From assembly GCF_040712315.1 (NCBI RefSeq), contig NC_134014.1, forward strand, positions 7,286,244 through 7,350,243: DNA of 64,000 bases, written 5' to 3'. Under the pieces are notes generated by a model. The model was given only the letters and a program-made list of their open reading frames with translations. It had not been told where the DNA came from and made no database searches. This stretch comes from Castanea sativa. Lineage: Eukaryota; Streptophyta; Magnoliopsida; Fagales; Fagaceae. This document shows, piece after piece, positions 25,999-43,092 of the stretch. The translations under genes and the position numbers were made by a program. The first letter of the stretch is position 1; each line of letters opens with the position of its first letter.

Positions 25999-26234
25999 GG
26001 ATCTAGGGAGAAAAAGGTTAGAGCTGCAGGATTAGCAGCATATTGTAATTATTTCTATAAATATATATATATAGAGAGGCTCAACTTGTAACATCCCAGG
26101 TTATACTAATCATATTACATTGAATTTTATGAATATGTATTCTGCAAGCATGTGTTGTATCTCACATCATGCGTATAGTAGATTGATCTATACTATATTA
26201 GCAATTATGATGACCATTTAATTATAACTTTTTT

Positions 26235-26436
26235 AATCCTTTTAAGATATGTATAGAACATTTCAATGAGATAACACTTTTTCAACTCTCACAAACTGGA
26301 ATCTATTCCAATTTCCAAAGGCCAATGTGGTTCTTTAATCCTTTTAAGATATGTATAGAACCTTTCAACGAGATAATACTTTTTCAACTCTCACAAAATG
26401 GAATCTATTCCAAAGGTCAATGTGGCTAATAATTTT
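26235..26436. repeat. Tandem duplication, period 102 bp
   Basis: Copies starting aatccttttaagatatgtat at 26235 and 26337, each with ctttttcaactctcacaaa and ggaatctattcc. Confidence 0.88.
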
Positions 26437-27560
26437 CTTGAATCGTGACATATTACGAGATAAGCTAAATTAATGTGCTATTAATTGGGAATACATAAAA
26501 TAATTAAACTAAGCAAACCATTGGTATATGATCTCACTAAAAGCACAAGAAGTTAGTGCCTAGTTAGGGTAAGCTCAAAAACCATTTGGTTGTTATTATT
26601 AGGATTAAACAACAAAGCACAATATCAACAGTGAAATATGAGAGCTGATTAATTTTGGGTTCACTAGTAAAAGCATAGTACGACGCTGCATTCAAAGACT
26701 AATTTGAATCATGTCACCGCATGAGCACTATTCTTTTACTGGTGCTCTAAGTTCTAACTCATGAGATTCTCTTTTGGATCTGATGTGCCATTTACCCGCA
26801 GGATCAAGATCCTCTCCATTTGCAATAAAATAGAGAGGAATAACTTATGATTTAAAATTAGTTTCTTTAATATAATTTAAAATTTTATTCCCACCAAGTA
26901 AGAAATGATAATTGAATTTAAATATTGTGACACTATATTTATTATGTATACAGCTTGTGTCTAGTGCTTTTCTTGCATTGGACATGCTACGATACGGACA
27001 TGTGTCCAAAAATTGTAGCGTGTCTAATGCAAAAAGGAATTAGACACAAGCTTCACCTATTTATCATTTAAGGTTGTTAACTATACATTATCCTTATAAT
27101 GTAATGGACTTTCCTTATTTCAAAACAATTGGAAAAGATCATTTTCTTTATCTTCATAGAACTATATCAAGTTTTATCTTAAAGCTTCTTGCCATGTCAC
27201 CCCTACTTTTCTCTTGTGAAAAATTTATTTTACACGGATTGAACGTGGTAGTCATTTGTATAAGTTTAGTTTATTAAATTGTTACTGATTCCATTCCATT
27301 TTAATCGTCGTGATTAGAAAATACTGTATTGGTAAGCAAACCCGAAGAAGGAACTCCCTCATTCCACCTCGAAAAAAAATTATTATGGGTCATTTCGGCC
27401 AATACTAGCCTGTATTCGGATTTCGACTAGAATGCAATTTGCCTTTGTTTTGAATTTTTTTTGGTCCCAAATTATGGGTCACAAATTATTCATCATAATT
27501 CAAGAGAACGGAAAATATACATATCTATATAAATAAATCATACATTTCATCACTCATAAA
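26437..27560. other. Spacer downstream of pseudogene PRX-C
   Basis: Collinear with 36600-37410 of unit 2 (shared: catgtcaccgcatgagcac, ggatcaagatcctctccat, aacccgaagaaggaactccc). No supported gene. The 67-codon ORF at 27074 has no counterpart frame in unit 2. Confidence 0.6.
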
Positions 27561-27805
27561 CCAAATTCACCACACTATAGTTTTTCCTTATCTATCCCTC
27601 AGTGCAAGCACTTATATTTCTCCCATCATTTTTATCGAGTGAGCAAACTTCACTAAGAAATATTTGAAGACAATCAATTTTTTAACTTCTTTAAAAGACT
27701 TTTCATATGTTTGAAGTGCAGCATCGGATTGGAAAAGGCCTTCATGTTCTAACAAGATTTTGTAGTAATGGGTTACGGGTGTCAAAAGATAGAGAGTGTT
27801 TGTTA

Positions 27806-28622
27806 TGTTTAGACCCATGTACACTTAGATTGTTTAACCTAATTAATTAACCAAATTGATACTTAGATTTATTATTCAGAACTAAGTTAAACACAAATAA
27901 TCATATCACATAAAGTGGAAAAGTAAATAACATGGGCGATATGGAAAACCAGTGAAACCAACAGTTTCAAGGTAAAAAACCTGGGAATGATCTAATCTAA
28001 TTTATCCTTAAGGCAACAAATACACAATGATAGAATGAAAGTCTTACAATAGATTTTCCCCTAAACTTAAAGCTGCCTCTTGTAGCACTTACTCACTTGA
28101 CCACGTGCAGCTTCCACGGACTCTTCTATCTGAATTTGTCGCACACAAACACCCACGTTTGTGACTTTAAGCAATCTTATTCAAAACTTTAAATCATCAG
28201 CTATGTATGATATTGTATGCAGCAACTTAATCCACCAATTCTTGAATATAGATTTTCTTTACGGTAGATGCTTGTTGAGTTAGAAGGCTACAGAAACCTG
28301 ACAAATCTCATAGGAGTAACTCACAAGACTTCCAAGAACTTTTGAAATGTATTTATGGCTTTCCTTTTATACCAAGTAGTGTTGGACACAAACGCTAAAC
28401 ATTTTCGCAAGCTTTGAGCATGATTTAAAATCTACAGAAAACGATCTTTGATTGGTCGAGCCTTTCTTTCGATCAGTCGAGCCTTGTAGAACTTGAATTC
28501 TTCTTTCAACAGCTTGACTATTCTTGAATCTTGAATTGAACTAACATGAGCAATGTCTAACACTTAAAATAGACATTTTTTGTTCTCGGTTTGCCAACTT
28601 ACATAAAATTAGAGCCTAAACA
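27806..28622 (-). mobile_element. LTR insertion in PRX-C exon 4/intron 3
   Basis: 817 bp bounded by TGTTTAG at the left and CTAAACA at the right on the plus strand, typical LTR ends. It sits where PRX-D has intron 3 and the start of exon 4. About 850 bp of gene sequence is missing, so insertion came with or was followed by deletion. No good 5-bp target duplication (ttgtt/ttgac), consistent with such a deletion. Confidence 0.55.
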
Positions 28623-28870
28623 TTGACATTGCTAGCGAATCTTTGTTTGAGTTGATCAAAATTGAAATTTGGTGGAGGGAGGTTCGCAAGGGCATCTGAA
28701 GCATGTGATATGGTTCCGTCTCTTCTTTCAAGGAACACTTTCCTCGATGATTTCTTATATTGCAATCATTTCCATTAATAGTCAAACATTAAGCTTAATT
28801 GAGTCTTGAGCAAAATAGAAAACCTTAAAAGTTGTTAGAAAAAGGAAAAAGAGCTCCACTAATACCAAAA

Positions 28871-30118
<1,248 letters not shown>

Positions 30119-30785
30119 TCACCAGATATATATACTTCAGAAACATAAAAGACATAAATGTGATATGAAAGATATTGCCACATTTTGAATTTCAAAGGTC
30201 AAATACATTTATCTCGGAGGACCCATACTATATATTTTGCAAATTCAAGAAAAAAAGTGGAAATTTATTCCATATGTCCTGTTGAATTGCAAGAAAGTTT
30301 TTTAGTTATTTTATTTTATTTTATTTACAACGTAAGATAGTAAGACGAGTACATACTTGAATATATGTCAGCTTTTATCATACAGAAATATTAGAGCATG
30401 AATTATACATAAAAGAAAAACATGAATTACCTAATGAAACAATCATGAAAAGGCAGCCTCAGTAATGGGGCTGCCACAGTTAAATCCTGGGCATGCAACA
30501 TGTTTCCATGTAACCTCTCTCACAATGTCAAGGGCTCGAGGACAAGTGTCCACGTAATAGTCTACACTCAACTTTCCTCCATGGCTAACTCCTAGAAGTC
30601 CAAACAGGATTGCTATTGAGATCAGGAAGGAACTCAATTTCAGATTCATCTCCCTCTCTCGCTTTGCTAATCATACATTGCATCCTTATATAGAGAGAGA
30701 GAGAGAGCTAAGAGTTAGGTATCTTATTTCCCTATGAACGGTTCAGCAAGCATTGTTTGAAGTAACCGTTGATTTTTTGTATTAG

Positions 30786-31066
30786 TTAGTACCATAAAAA
30801 GAGGCGGAATAATCAGCGATTGTCCACGATCATTTACAACAGGGGTCAATGGATCACACAACAAATACTAAAACCTAATTAGAGTGTGACTGCTCTGATA
30901 CCACTTGTTAGGTTATAAATTGACTTTAGTTAATTAATTAAATTATCCAAATTGATTAATTAGGTCAAATTATATGTAAATCATAGAGGCGCCAACAAAT
31001 CACCATATAAACTAAGTGTAGCAAAAATTAAATAACAAGGTGATTTGTTGACGAATCAAATTACGT
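30786..31066 (-). mobile_element. Copia LTR-primer-site fragment at the duplication junction
   Basis: The minus strand contains TGGTATCAGAGC (30892-30903), the primer-binding site complementary to initiator Met-tRNA used by Copia elements. It lies 2 bases from an LTR end at 30906 (TGTTAGG on the plus strand). About 160 bp of LTR follow to the right and about 100 bp of internal leader to the left. It lies exactly between unit 1 and unit 2. Confidence 0.72.
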
Positions 31067-31501
31067 GTAAAAAATTACATTATAATTTTATGCTTTGTAT
31101 CCTTCTAATTGCATTCTAATTCTAAGAAGTGTCTTAATATTTTAAATATACTCTAATTTCTGCCAAGTGTCCTTCTTATTACACTTAAATTTTGTGTCAA
31201 GTATATTTACATGTAAATTTATACATTTAAACAATTGTTAAAAAATATAAGAAGATTCAATTAAAATTTATTGTACTTCAATCTAATACTATATATGAAT
31301 GAGCAACCATTAAAGAACAAGAAATTTAATTTTTCAAATCACACTTACAAACGATAAACCTTTATTTTCTCACAAATCCTATGGCTTCACTTTCTGCTCA
31401 AATAGACCACAAATTCTTCACAATTCAATAAAACTAAAAATAGAAATCTCCATATAAATAAAATACACATTCTCTCATTAAATCAAACAACTCTTAAGAA
31501 T

Positions 31502-34171
31502 TCAGTTCACCACCCTACAATTTTTTCTTATTTGTCCCTCAGTTCCTTCTCCCATCTTCTTCATAGAGTAAGCAAACTTCTCTAAGATATACTTGAAGGA
31601 AAGCAATTTTTTGACTTCTTCTAAAGATCCTTGGTCAGTTAGAAGTGCAGCATCTGATTGAAAAAGACCTTCATTTTCTAGCAAGATCTTGTAGTAATGA
31701 GTATCAAAAGATAGAGAGCTTGTAGAATCCATTGGTACTGTAGTTGTGTTGTCTGAGAGATTCTTGCATTTGGTTTTCAAGTAATCAGCAAATGATGAAT
31801 TTAGAGTAGGATCCTGACCATAGCCTTTTCCAGTAAAATTATATAATCTATTGTCGAAAGAAGGGCAATGTGAATCTCCAATCGTGTGTGCACCTGACCA
31901 TAGAGATAATTTCTTAGTTTTTGGGCCAAATTAAGATGGAAAATGAAATAAAAATGAAAAGAAAAGATAATTGTAATAACGGTATAGTCAATAGCCGAGC
32001 AACAAGGCTAAATGAAACTTGAAATCTCTATTTAATATCTGGACTTTAAGTCAGCCTTAGCCTGACTCACAATGTGATTATCTCCATTATTTCAAATCCA
32101 TTTTACACTTAAAAGTTTATTATTTAAATTTAACGATCTATAAACAATCATGTCATTTAAATAATTTGACCGTTTATTTACTTGAAAATTGTAATACTTA
32201 ATTTGAATTATAAATGAATCTATTTCAAATTAAAATGATATTTCTCTACCAGACTCAGCTTAGGTCAAACATCATGGCACTTAATTAGGCTACTATGTTA
32301 GAAAAACAAACAAACAAACCTATATGCAAATCTTACAATAGTTATCAAAAAATAGACGTTCCAATTTTCTATTACTTTTTTTTTCTTTTTGGGTTACATG
32401 CATATTTGATCTTCAACGTTGACTTTTGTTTCAAAATTGTCTTTATATATAATTATTATTATTATTTGATAGATGAAAAATACTGACATAACAAACATAA
32501 TTCATGAATGATGAAACCATGATCAATTTGATAATGTAGTATGAATTATGTTTGTCAGATAGTATTCCATATATAAGAAGCTGATAGAAAAGTATAGATT
32601 AAATTAAAGTAATATATTTTAAAGTATGAGGATGGTTTGAAACAAAGGTCAAAGGTTGATAACAAAATGTGCCAATTAACTTCTCTCCCCCCCCCCCCCC
32701 CAATTTTCTTTCTATGTTCTTTACCTAATAAAACTACAAGATCAAGAATGTTGAGGCCTTTGCTATCGAAATTTTGTTTGAGTTGAACAAAACTGAAAGT
32801 TGGTGGAGGGAGGTTGTCAATGGCTTCTGAAGCAAGTGATATGGTTCTGTCTCTTCTTCCAAGCGGCACTTCCCACAATAATCTCTTATACTACAGCCAT
32901 ATCCATAGCAATTAAGCTTAACAATTTTGTTATACCATATTAGAAAAACTAAAAAGAATAGTGTTAAATAAAAAATAAACTAAACTTGCACTCCATTTAA
33001 GTATTGATCAAGTAGAGATTCCATTGTTTGTGTATTTAAGATTATATTGAAATTTATTTCAAAAATTACTTGGAATGAAACTGAGTCTCTACCAACTAAG
33101 GTCATGATATCAGCGCATGAGACAATTCCAGGACATTGCTTCTCTACTTCAACTTTGATATCATCTATAATGTTGAATCCTCCTAGGGTTAGATCTGGAG
33201 GTGAATCCTTTTTAGCTGTATTATTTGGTGTAGAGTCGAGCAATACTGAGGCATCACAACCCTAACATATAATTCACCAAACTTGCTTTAGAAATATTGT
33301 CAAATTAAGTAAGTATCATGGTTTAAATAAATGTGAGAGGAAGGATTCTACAAATTTTGACTTTCTAATGTCAGATATACATCTGATTGTCTTTTGTAAA
33401 ATTAAGAAAAATGAGGTAATTTATTTCATATGTCCTGTTTAATTTGTTGCAAGCATATATATTTTTCTAACTAAGTAATACTCACATGTGCATCATATGT
33501 GATGATTTCTTGATATTTTTTATGAGGAAAAAGGATTGAGGTAATAAAAGAGCAATAAATTTGGTGACATAAAACTTTAACAATCTTTTTTCACTTAAGT
33601 TGAGGTGGTAAATTATGATTGGTACACAATAAAAATGTTACTGATTATGAATTTATATATAAGTGATATTATACAGTTATCATCACACATCTTAACAAAT
33701 TATGAAATTTGGTTGTTAAAAAAGTACCCTAATATTACAAAAATAACAAAACATTGAAAAGTTAAAAGTTAATACTTAATAAAATGTTTATACTGATTAA
33801 AAGAATGTATTATCTAGCGTTTTAGCGTTTGGAATGCATGTAACGTCATAATATGTGGTACCTATAAGTGAGTGGGCTCATATATTGTGAGTGTTATCAT
33901 GAGTTTTAATATAAAACTAAAAGCATGAATTATAAAAGAAAAAGGCACGAATTACCCTAATAAAACAATCATGAAAATGTAGCCTCAGTAATGGGGCAGC
34001 CAAAGCCAAATCTTGTGCAACATATTTCCGAGTGACCTTCCTGACAATGTCCTCGACATTTGCACAACTATCCTTGTAATAATCTTGCGTCAATGGTCCT
34101 CCATGACAAGCTTCTTGAATTGCAAACACTGTTATAATAGTCAAGAAGGAACTCAAGCTAATGATTTTCAT
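31502..34171 (-). CDS. Class III secretory peroxidase (PRX-B)
   Basis: Exons 33956-34171, 33070-33261, 32725-32890 and 31502-31893 (minus), total 966 bp, 321 aa. This is the block-duplicate of PRX-A, with the same introns and signal peptide. Distal HFHDCF, proximal GAHTIGDSHC and all eight Cys remain. Three changes mark it out: CADIMTLVGRD replaces the usual [22 protein letters not shown] has Leu where the family has Ser; and a 15-bp in-frame deletion in exon 4 removes most of the conserved IQVLTG segment near the C-terminus. It is open and spliceable, but the changes fall in otherwise strongly conserved structural positions, so activity is doubtful. TATA-like TATATAAG at 34248-34256. A (C)14 run at 32688-32701 lies in intron 3. 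Confidence 0.88.
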
Positions 34172-34830
34172 CTCTCTCTCTCTCTCTCTGAGTGAATTTC
34201 TTTTTCCTTTCTTTCAACTGCACTGCAATGCTATCACTCATTGCATCCTTATATAGGGAGCTAGCGACCTTCTTCTTTGGCAAACAATTCATTGTTTAAT
34301 CAATGATAGAAAACAGCTAAGCCTGCAACAGTAATAAATTTTAACACTACATGCAAGAGAGTTTCAGATTGACTTGGCTTGTAACTTGATTTCTCTCTAG
34401 ACTATTTGGTTAGTACTTTTAATTAGCTCAATAATGATTTAAGTATGAAATTAAGTGAAGGTGATTACTGGTTAGGATTTGTTTGTAATATTTAGAACGC
34501 GCATGCATGGCATGTTTGGTCTCTTATCGGGATGCCCTTTTCAGTGCATGAAAAGATTTTGGAACACCTTGTGATGGCCTTTTCAGTCATCGTCTCATCT
34601 GGTTCAACACCAAATATGCAACATGCCAATGTGAAACAAAAGTGCAAAATTTGAAGATGCTTTCTAGGGAAGATTTTGGTCACAACTTTAATTCTCTTTT
34701 ATTATTATATTAAAAAAATGATGAACTAAAAGGGAATTCATTCTCTTGTTGTCGTATAGTGTTTGAACTAATCATTCCAATGTACCAAATGCTAGTACAT
34801 CTTATCTAGCTAGCCCTATAAAAGAAATCA
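34172..34830 (-). promoter_or_regulatory. PRX-B 5' leader and promoter
   Basis: (CT)n leader at 34172-34189, TATA motif CTATATAAGG (minus) at about 34247-34256, and upstream homology to PRX-A through gtttggtctcttat (34513) to about 34830. A 63-codon minus ORF at 34492-34683 is promoter sequence. Confidence 0.65.
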
Positions 34831-35155
34831 CGGAGATTTGGGCTCTATACAGAAGTCAAAATTCAAACAATATTTTTTAAAAGAAAAACACACAAAAGAG
34901 AAGGAAAAAAGTTCAAAAACAAAATATACCATAAACTCCACTCCAAAGTAATGAGGCAAATTATTCTATACACATAATACGTAGACTTTTTTAAACACAA
35001 TTATCTCTTCATTTTTGAGAAACAAACACATGCAAGAAAAATGGTAAATTCAAACAATATACATGTACGTTGCTCTTAAGGTTAGTAATTGTTTGAAGAG
35101 AAAATTATATTAAAGTTTGTATTAATTTTATTATAATATATTTATAAACTATGTG

Positions 35156-35194
<39 letters not shown>

Positions 35195-35663
35195 AAAATT
35201 AAGAGAAAATCCAATTAGAATCCAAATTAGATTTCAATTGAAGTTTAATTTTATGTCAAGTGTTCAATTGAACTTTCTTAATTTTTTTGAACCATAATAA
35301 TGTCACTGCTTTAATTTCAATATAATACTTATTACTCAATTGTTCTTGAGATGAGAACCATACAAAAATGTTTTTCCCATTCATGATTCGTATCTATCTA
35401 TTTGTGTGCTATTCATTGTTCGTATATGTGTCACATAGGAAAATGACCATATAGTTCATTAAAGAATAACAAAAATGTCATTATATACTTCTAATTGATG
35501 TTAAGTTGCTTCGAACCTTATATCTTCGTTTAATTGTTGTGCTTCATATCCAAAATACCACTACAATTGAATATATCCGTACATAAGCATGAGTTACAAG
35601 TTTTTTTTTTTTGAGAATCAGCCTGAGTTACAAATTAGTAAATATAATTGATGAACTATTCAT

Positions 35664-35725
<62 letters not shown>

Positions 35726-37419
35726 GATGAACTTCAACTTTCTAATAAAAGAAATGTTATTATAAATTTTATCATATAATATTTGAATTTTTTTTTGTCA
35801 TCATTATGTACAGAAAATTTTGTAGTATTTCAGTAAATTATTCTCACGTAATGAGAGCGACGGTGGCCCGTGGGCACACTCAAGCGTGTGTGTATCACAC
35901 GCCTTTATAAATTTTTTATTCTTGTTTTTGATAACGTGCTCACTGCTCATGCAATACGTGACCAATTGAGTTGAGCATAGACTTCTTTTTTTCTTCTTTT
36001 TTGGAAATCGTAGTTCGTAGACTTCTTCAGTTCTAAAGGTTTTTAAATCTTCTTCATTCCTAAATCCTAATCCGGCAATTCCTCGATGAAAGAGAATATG
36101 GGGTTAATAACTCAATATTTTATTATGTATTATTTTCCTAGCTAGTTCTTTGATTCTTTCTCCATTTCTAACAAAATGATTCAAATCCAACCAGTTTTGG
36201 CCGGTCAAAATGATTCTTTCTCCAATGTACATTGACTTAATCAATACATTGAATAGTGCATCACATCCTAATTTTATGCTTATTTTGTGGAGTTTATTTA
36301 ATTTTTAATATAGCTATACTTTTATATATATCCCATTAAGTGAATAAGCAAACCCAAACCACCATTACATGTTTGTAATCAATGGACATTTTTGCTCAAT
36401 TAATAAAGGATCTTGGAAACAAACCAAGAGGCAACCCTGCTGATCTTTTAAAAAATATAGGCTCAACTTGTAACATCCCAGGTTATATGTATCATATTAC
36501 ATTGAATTTTATAAAGATGTGTTATGCAAGCGTGTTGTATCTCATATTATGCGTATACTAGATTGATCCAGACTATATAAACAATTATAATGAACATTTA
36601 ATTATAACTTGATTAATCCTTTAAAGATATATTGATCTAAGACTAATTTGATTCATGTCACCGCATGAGCACTATTCTTTTTACCAGTGCTCTAAGTTCT
36701 AACCTGTGAGATTCTCTATTTAGATCTGATGTGCCATTTACCCCCAGGATCAAGATCCTCTCCATTTGCAATAAAATAGAGAGGATTATCTGATGATTCA
36801 AATTCAGTTTCTTTAACATAAATTAAAATTTTATTCCCACCACATAAGAAATGATAACTGAATTTAAATATTGTGACATTATGTTTATTATAGATATAGC
36901 TTGTGTCCAGTGCTTTTCTTACATTGGACACACTACACTGTAGACACGTGTCCGAATCGTAATGTGTCCAATACAAAAAGACATTAGACACAAACTTCAC
37001 TCATTTATCATCCAAGATTTGTTAACTATATCAAGTTTTATCCTAAGGCTTCTTGCTATGTCACCCCTACTTAATTTTCTCTTGTGAAAAATTTATTAAA
37101 CATGGATTGAACGTGGTGGTCATATGTATAAGTTTGGATTATTAAATTATTATTGATTCTATTTCATTTTTGTCGGAGTGGTCGAAAAATACCATATTGG
37201 TAAGCAAACCCGAAGAAGGAACTCCCTCATTCCACCTCAAAAAAAATTATGGGTCATTTCATTTCGGCCAATACTAGCCCGTATATGGATTTCAGCTAGA
37301 ATGCAAGTTGCCTTTGTTTTGAATTTTTTTTGTCCAAAAAATTATGGGTCACAAATTATTTATCATAATTCAAGAGAATGGAAAATATACATATCCATAT
37401 AAATAAATTATACAATCCA
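34831..37419. other. AT-rich spacer of unit 2
   Basis: No gene. (TA)n tracts at 35159-35190 and 35668-35722. Collinear with unit 1 from 24480 to 27540 but without the LINE and the 146-bp duplication. Confidence 0.6.
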
Positions 37420-39563
<2,144 letters not shown>

Positions 39564-39745
39564 CTTTCTCGCTTTCTCTCTCTTTCTCTCTCTCTCTCTC
39601 TCTGCTGCTATATTGCTTTGCTAGTCATACATTGCATCCTTATATAGAGAGAGAGCTAATAGGAATCTTATTTCCCTATGAATAGTTCAGCAAGCACTGT
39701 TTGAAGTAACCGTTGATTTTTTTTTTTTTGTATTAGTACTAAAAT

Positions 39746-40418
39746 ATGTCTTCCTAGACGTGCAAGTTAAGATTGTCTGGGAATAATAAATATTATTATG
39801 AATATTAACCGGTTTAGGTCTGCCTGTTTTAGTTTCATCAATGATTTATAGTTAGTATAGCTTATTTTCAGTCTCTTACCAGAATGTCACGATCGGTTTT
39901 ATGTCATTGGACTACATGTAAGTCTGTGATATTTCGGTCACAGTAGTTATAACTCAATCCAACATTCCCTAACGGAGGGTGCCCCTATTAGGTCACGCTC
40001 TGGGGGCTAAGCCACATATAGTCGCCCCTGTCCCATTTTCATTCATTCAGCAAAAAAAAAGACTACATGTGGCACAATTAGTGTTCAATAAAACAAATGC
40101 AATATATGGAAAAACGAAACATCTAGTGGTGACTCTATCTGTGTTGAGTACTCCACCTTTTATGCACTTACCTTAAGGCTTAAACTCAGGGATGAAACAC
40201 AATGAAAATTAAACTCAAGCTGAAGTTAGAGTATAACACACCCTCTTATCCTTTTCTGATGACTGATCAGGCACATGCCATTTGCATCAATCATTACCAG
40301 CAATTCTTGAAGTAGCTGAATTGCAAAGTCAAGTTCATTGGCCCTTAGAATAGCTAAAGGTTTATATATTTCGTTAAACACTAATTATATATGTGAATAA
40401 TTTTTCTTATTTATTATG
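39746..40418. other. Intergenic DNA, no recognised gene
   Basis: Right edge of the block duplication. Contains cggagggtgcccctattagg (about 39975), a low-AT patch I cannot assign. Confidence 0.45.
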
Positions 40419-41062
40419 CCGTGGCGGCTCTAAGAATTTTTTTTTAAAATGGTCACTAAAAGTGTTAAATTATACAAAATTTAATAAAAAGACAATTTGA
40501 ATATATCAACATCACACAAAATAAAAAATAAACACACAAATACATGAAATATTACAATTTTTTTGTACTAACAAAGAAAATAAGAAAAAAAAAACTAATA
40601 AAAGATAAAATGCAAATTGAAAATGTTGATATAAGAATAATAAAGTGACCACAACAATTTTATAACAAATTTGATGCAATAAGTTGTTAGTCTGTTATTA
40701 GTGGGTAAAACATGTCAATATTGAACCCGAACTAGAATTAGTAGCAGCTTACCACATAAAATTTATTATGAAATTATTATAAAAATAGTGTGGATGTAGT
40801 ATTACTCTTATATTTATTAAACTCAAATTCTTATAAGTCTCAAGTAAAAGTGTTTAAAAATTTTATTAGTGGTCAAAATAGGTTAATTTAGTAAATAATA
40901 TATTTTTAAAAGTATATATATACAATTTTTTTCAAGTTAAGTTGGTCACAAAATATATTAGTTTAAAATAATTATTTATATAATTTTTTTTACATGTATA
41001 ATTTTTTTTTTTTTTTTGACAATTGAGAGCGATCCATCCTCGTAAAATTAGAGCCGCCAGTG
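40419..41062. mobile_element. hAT-type MITE
   Basis: Left CCGTGGCGGCTCTAAG and right (reverse complement) CACTGGCGGCTCTAAT are terminal inverted repeats of the CAGTGGCGG kind common to plant hAT MITEs. Flanks ttattatg/ctattata agree at 6 of 8 positions, a decayed 8-bp target duplication. 644 bp, AT-rich, no ORF. Confidence 0.72.
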
Positions 41063-41148
41063 CTATTATATTACTTGTCTACCACATTTCACCAGGTATG
41101 AAAGACGTGCAAAATGCCTTCTCAACAAGGCAAGAAAAAAAAAAAAAA

Positions 41149-41185
<37 letters not shown>

Positions 41186-43092
41186 GAAGGGTTTATAAAA
41201 TAAGTTTGACTTACGTTCGATACTTTAAAAACATGACAAATGTCCGAAAATAGCAATATATTACTCGCATGTCCCATATAATACATAAATTGTAGCAAAA
41301 TATGGAATGAAAATTTATCATTTTATTTGCATTTGATATTTTGGTTTAAATTCTTTGACTACTTAATAGTTAATACTCGATCAAACCTCTTTATTGAGGT
41401 AGTCTTCGCTTCTAAGTACTAGCCCTTACCTTCCAAAAAAAAAAAAAATACTAGTCCTTATTTTGACTAGTCCCACACCTATACAAAATAAATTTATTTC
41501 CTCTTTTTAATTTTTTTTTTTTCATATTTTTTAGTAAATAGGCAATCAGCAAATCGCATATATATAAATGCAACTTAAATTTCTATTGAAATTAAAGATA
41601 AATTATGAGTTAATTTCAATCAATCATAAGTACTTACTTATGATTTAATTTCTCGTATAATAAGTTATCTATAACTATTGAAATATTTCTTTTAAGTATC
41701 ACATGCTCCTTAAGGAGGAAGAAGCCAAAAAAAATAAAAATAAAATAAAGATAAATTATGGGTTAACTTCAATCAATCATAAGTACTGACTCGTGATTTC
41801 TCGTATAAAAAGTTATCTATAACTGTAGGTATAAAAAGTTATCTATAATTGTAGAAATCTTTCTTTTTAAGTATCACATGCTCCTTAAAGAAGAAGCACA
41901 AAAAAAAAACCCTCAAATTTTGTATAAAATATGTTCCTTTCCTGGCCTAGATTGATTATATTTTCCTAAAATTAATCAGCAGGGGCAAAATTGTTTTGTC
42001 CTTCATCATCCAACAAGGCTCTCCCAACTGTTGAGAAAACGCAAAAATTTCAGGCATTAACACATCATTTCAAATTATGCATTTTAAAAAAAAAAAGTTT
42101 AATTCCTTTGCTTCCTAAAAAATTTAAAATAAAAATAAAAATAAAAACTTCATATATTATTGCTTGGTAAAATATTGTGTTTTAGGCAAGAGTCATGTAG
42201 CTCTAGTTTTTCTAATGAAGATATCTAGAGTTTAAATTCTTTAAAATCAAGATTAATTAACAAAAGATGATCAACTTAACTGTGGTTGGGCGGCCCAAAT
42301 GGTCTCGCCTCTGAAGGTTATTTTTGACGATTAGATTTAAAGGCTCTAACCCGTGAACTCCACCAAGACCATAACTGACCCATGAGTACTCCTCTTTTCC
42401 TAGTTCTATGTTATATATTCTATCATTTTATATTTCTCTTTAGCCTAGCAGTATTTTACCATTTGTTTTTTATGGTTAACTTCTTAGTATTTGTTTTTTA
42501 CGGTGCTTGTGAGACTGATTGGCCTTGAAGAATTTGAAGCTCGAGTGAATAGGAGCAACCTGATGAATGAGATGGTATCGAGATATCTGTAGCTTAGTCC
42601 TCTCTAAGACTTAAAATACTATGGTTTAGCCAAGGGCTATGTAGTTCTAGTTTTTCTAATGAAGATATTCAAGGCTTAAATTCTCATTCCTCAATTATTG
42701 AATTATATATTTTTTATAAATAAAAAAATTGTTTTTTATTCCATGATCTAGGTAGTACTATTTATATGCGGGTAAAAGGTTCCATATGATTTTAGACACT
42801 AAACATATAATATCCTTTTATTCTTGCTGGCAAGCTTTTCATGTGATTAGAGAGGTTTAAAATCGATTGATGTATCCGCTCACTCTATTGTTAATTGGGC
42901 TTGGGCCTCTTATGTTGTGGAAGGAACTGGGAAGGATTCCAATCTCCATTCCTAGTTTTGTTTTCACTGCTGTAAGGGAAGAGGAAGGGAGTGTTCCTCT
43001 TCTGTTTCTATTTAATTACAGTGCTTTCTGTCATCCGCAAAACAAATCACTAATCAAGAATCTTGTACGCCACTAGAAAAGATAGGTGCATG
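41063..43092. other. AT-rich intergenic DNA with internal duplications
   Basis: A (TA)n tract lies at 41153-41181. A tandem duplication of about 152 bp covers 41594-41902 (tcaatcataagtact and aagtatcacatgctcctt repeated). A second direct repeat of about 60 bp (tagttttnctaatgaagatat type) lies at 42195-42245 and 42640-42685. No gene. Confidence 0.55.
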
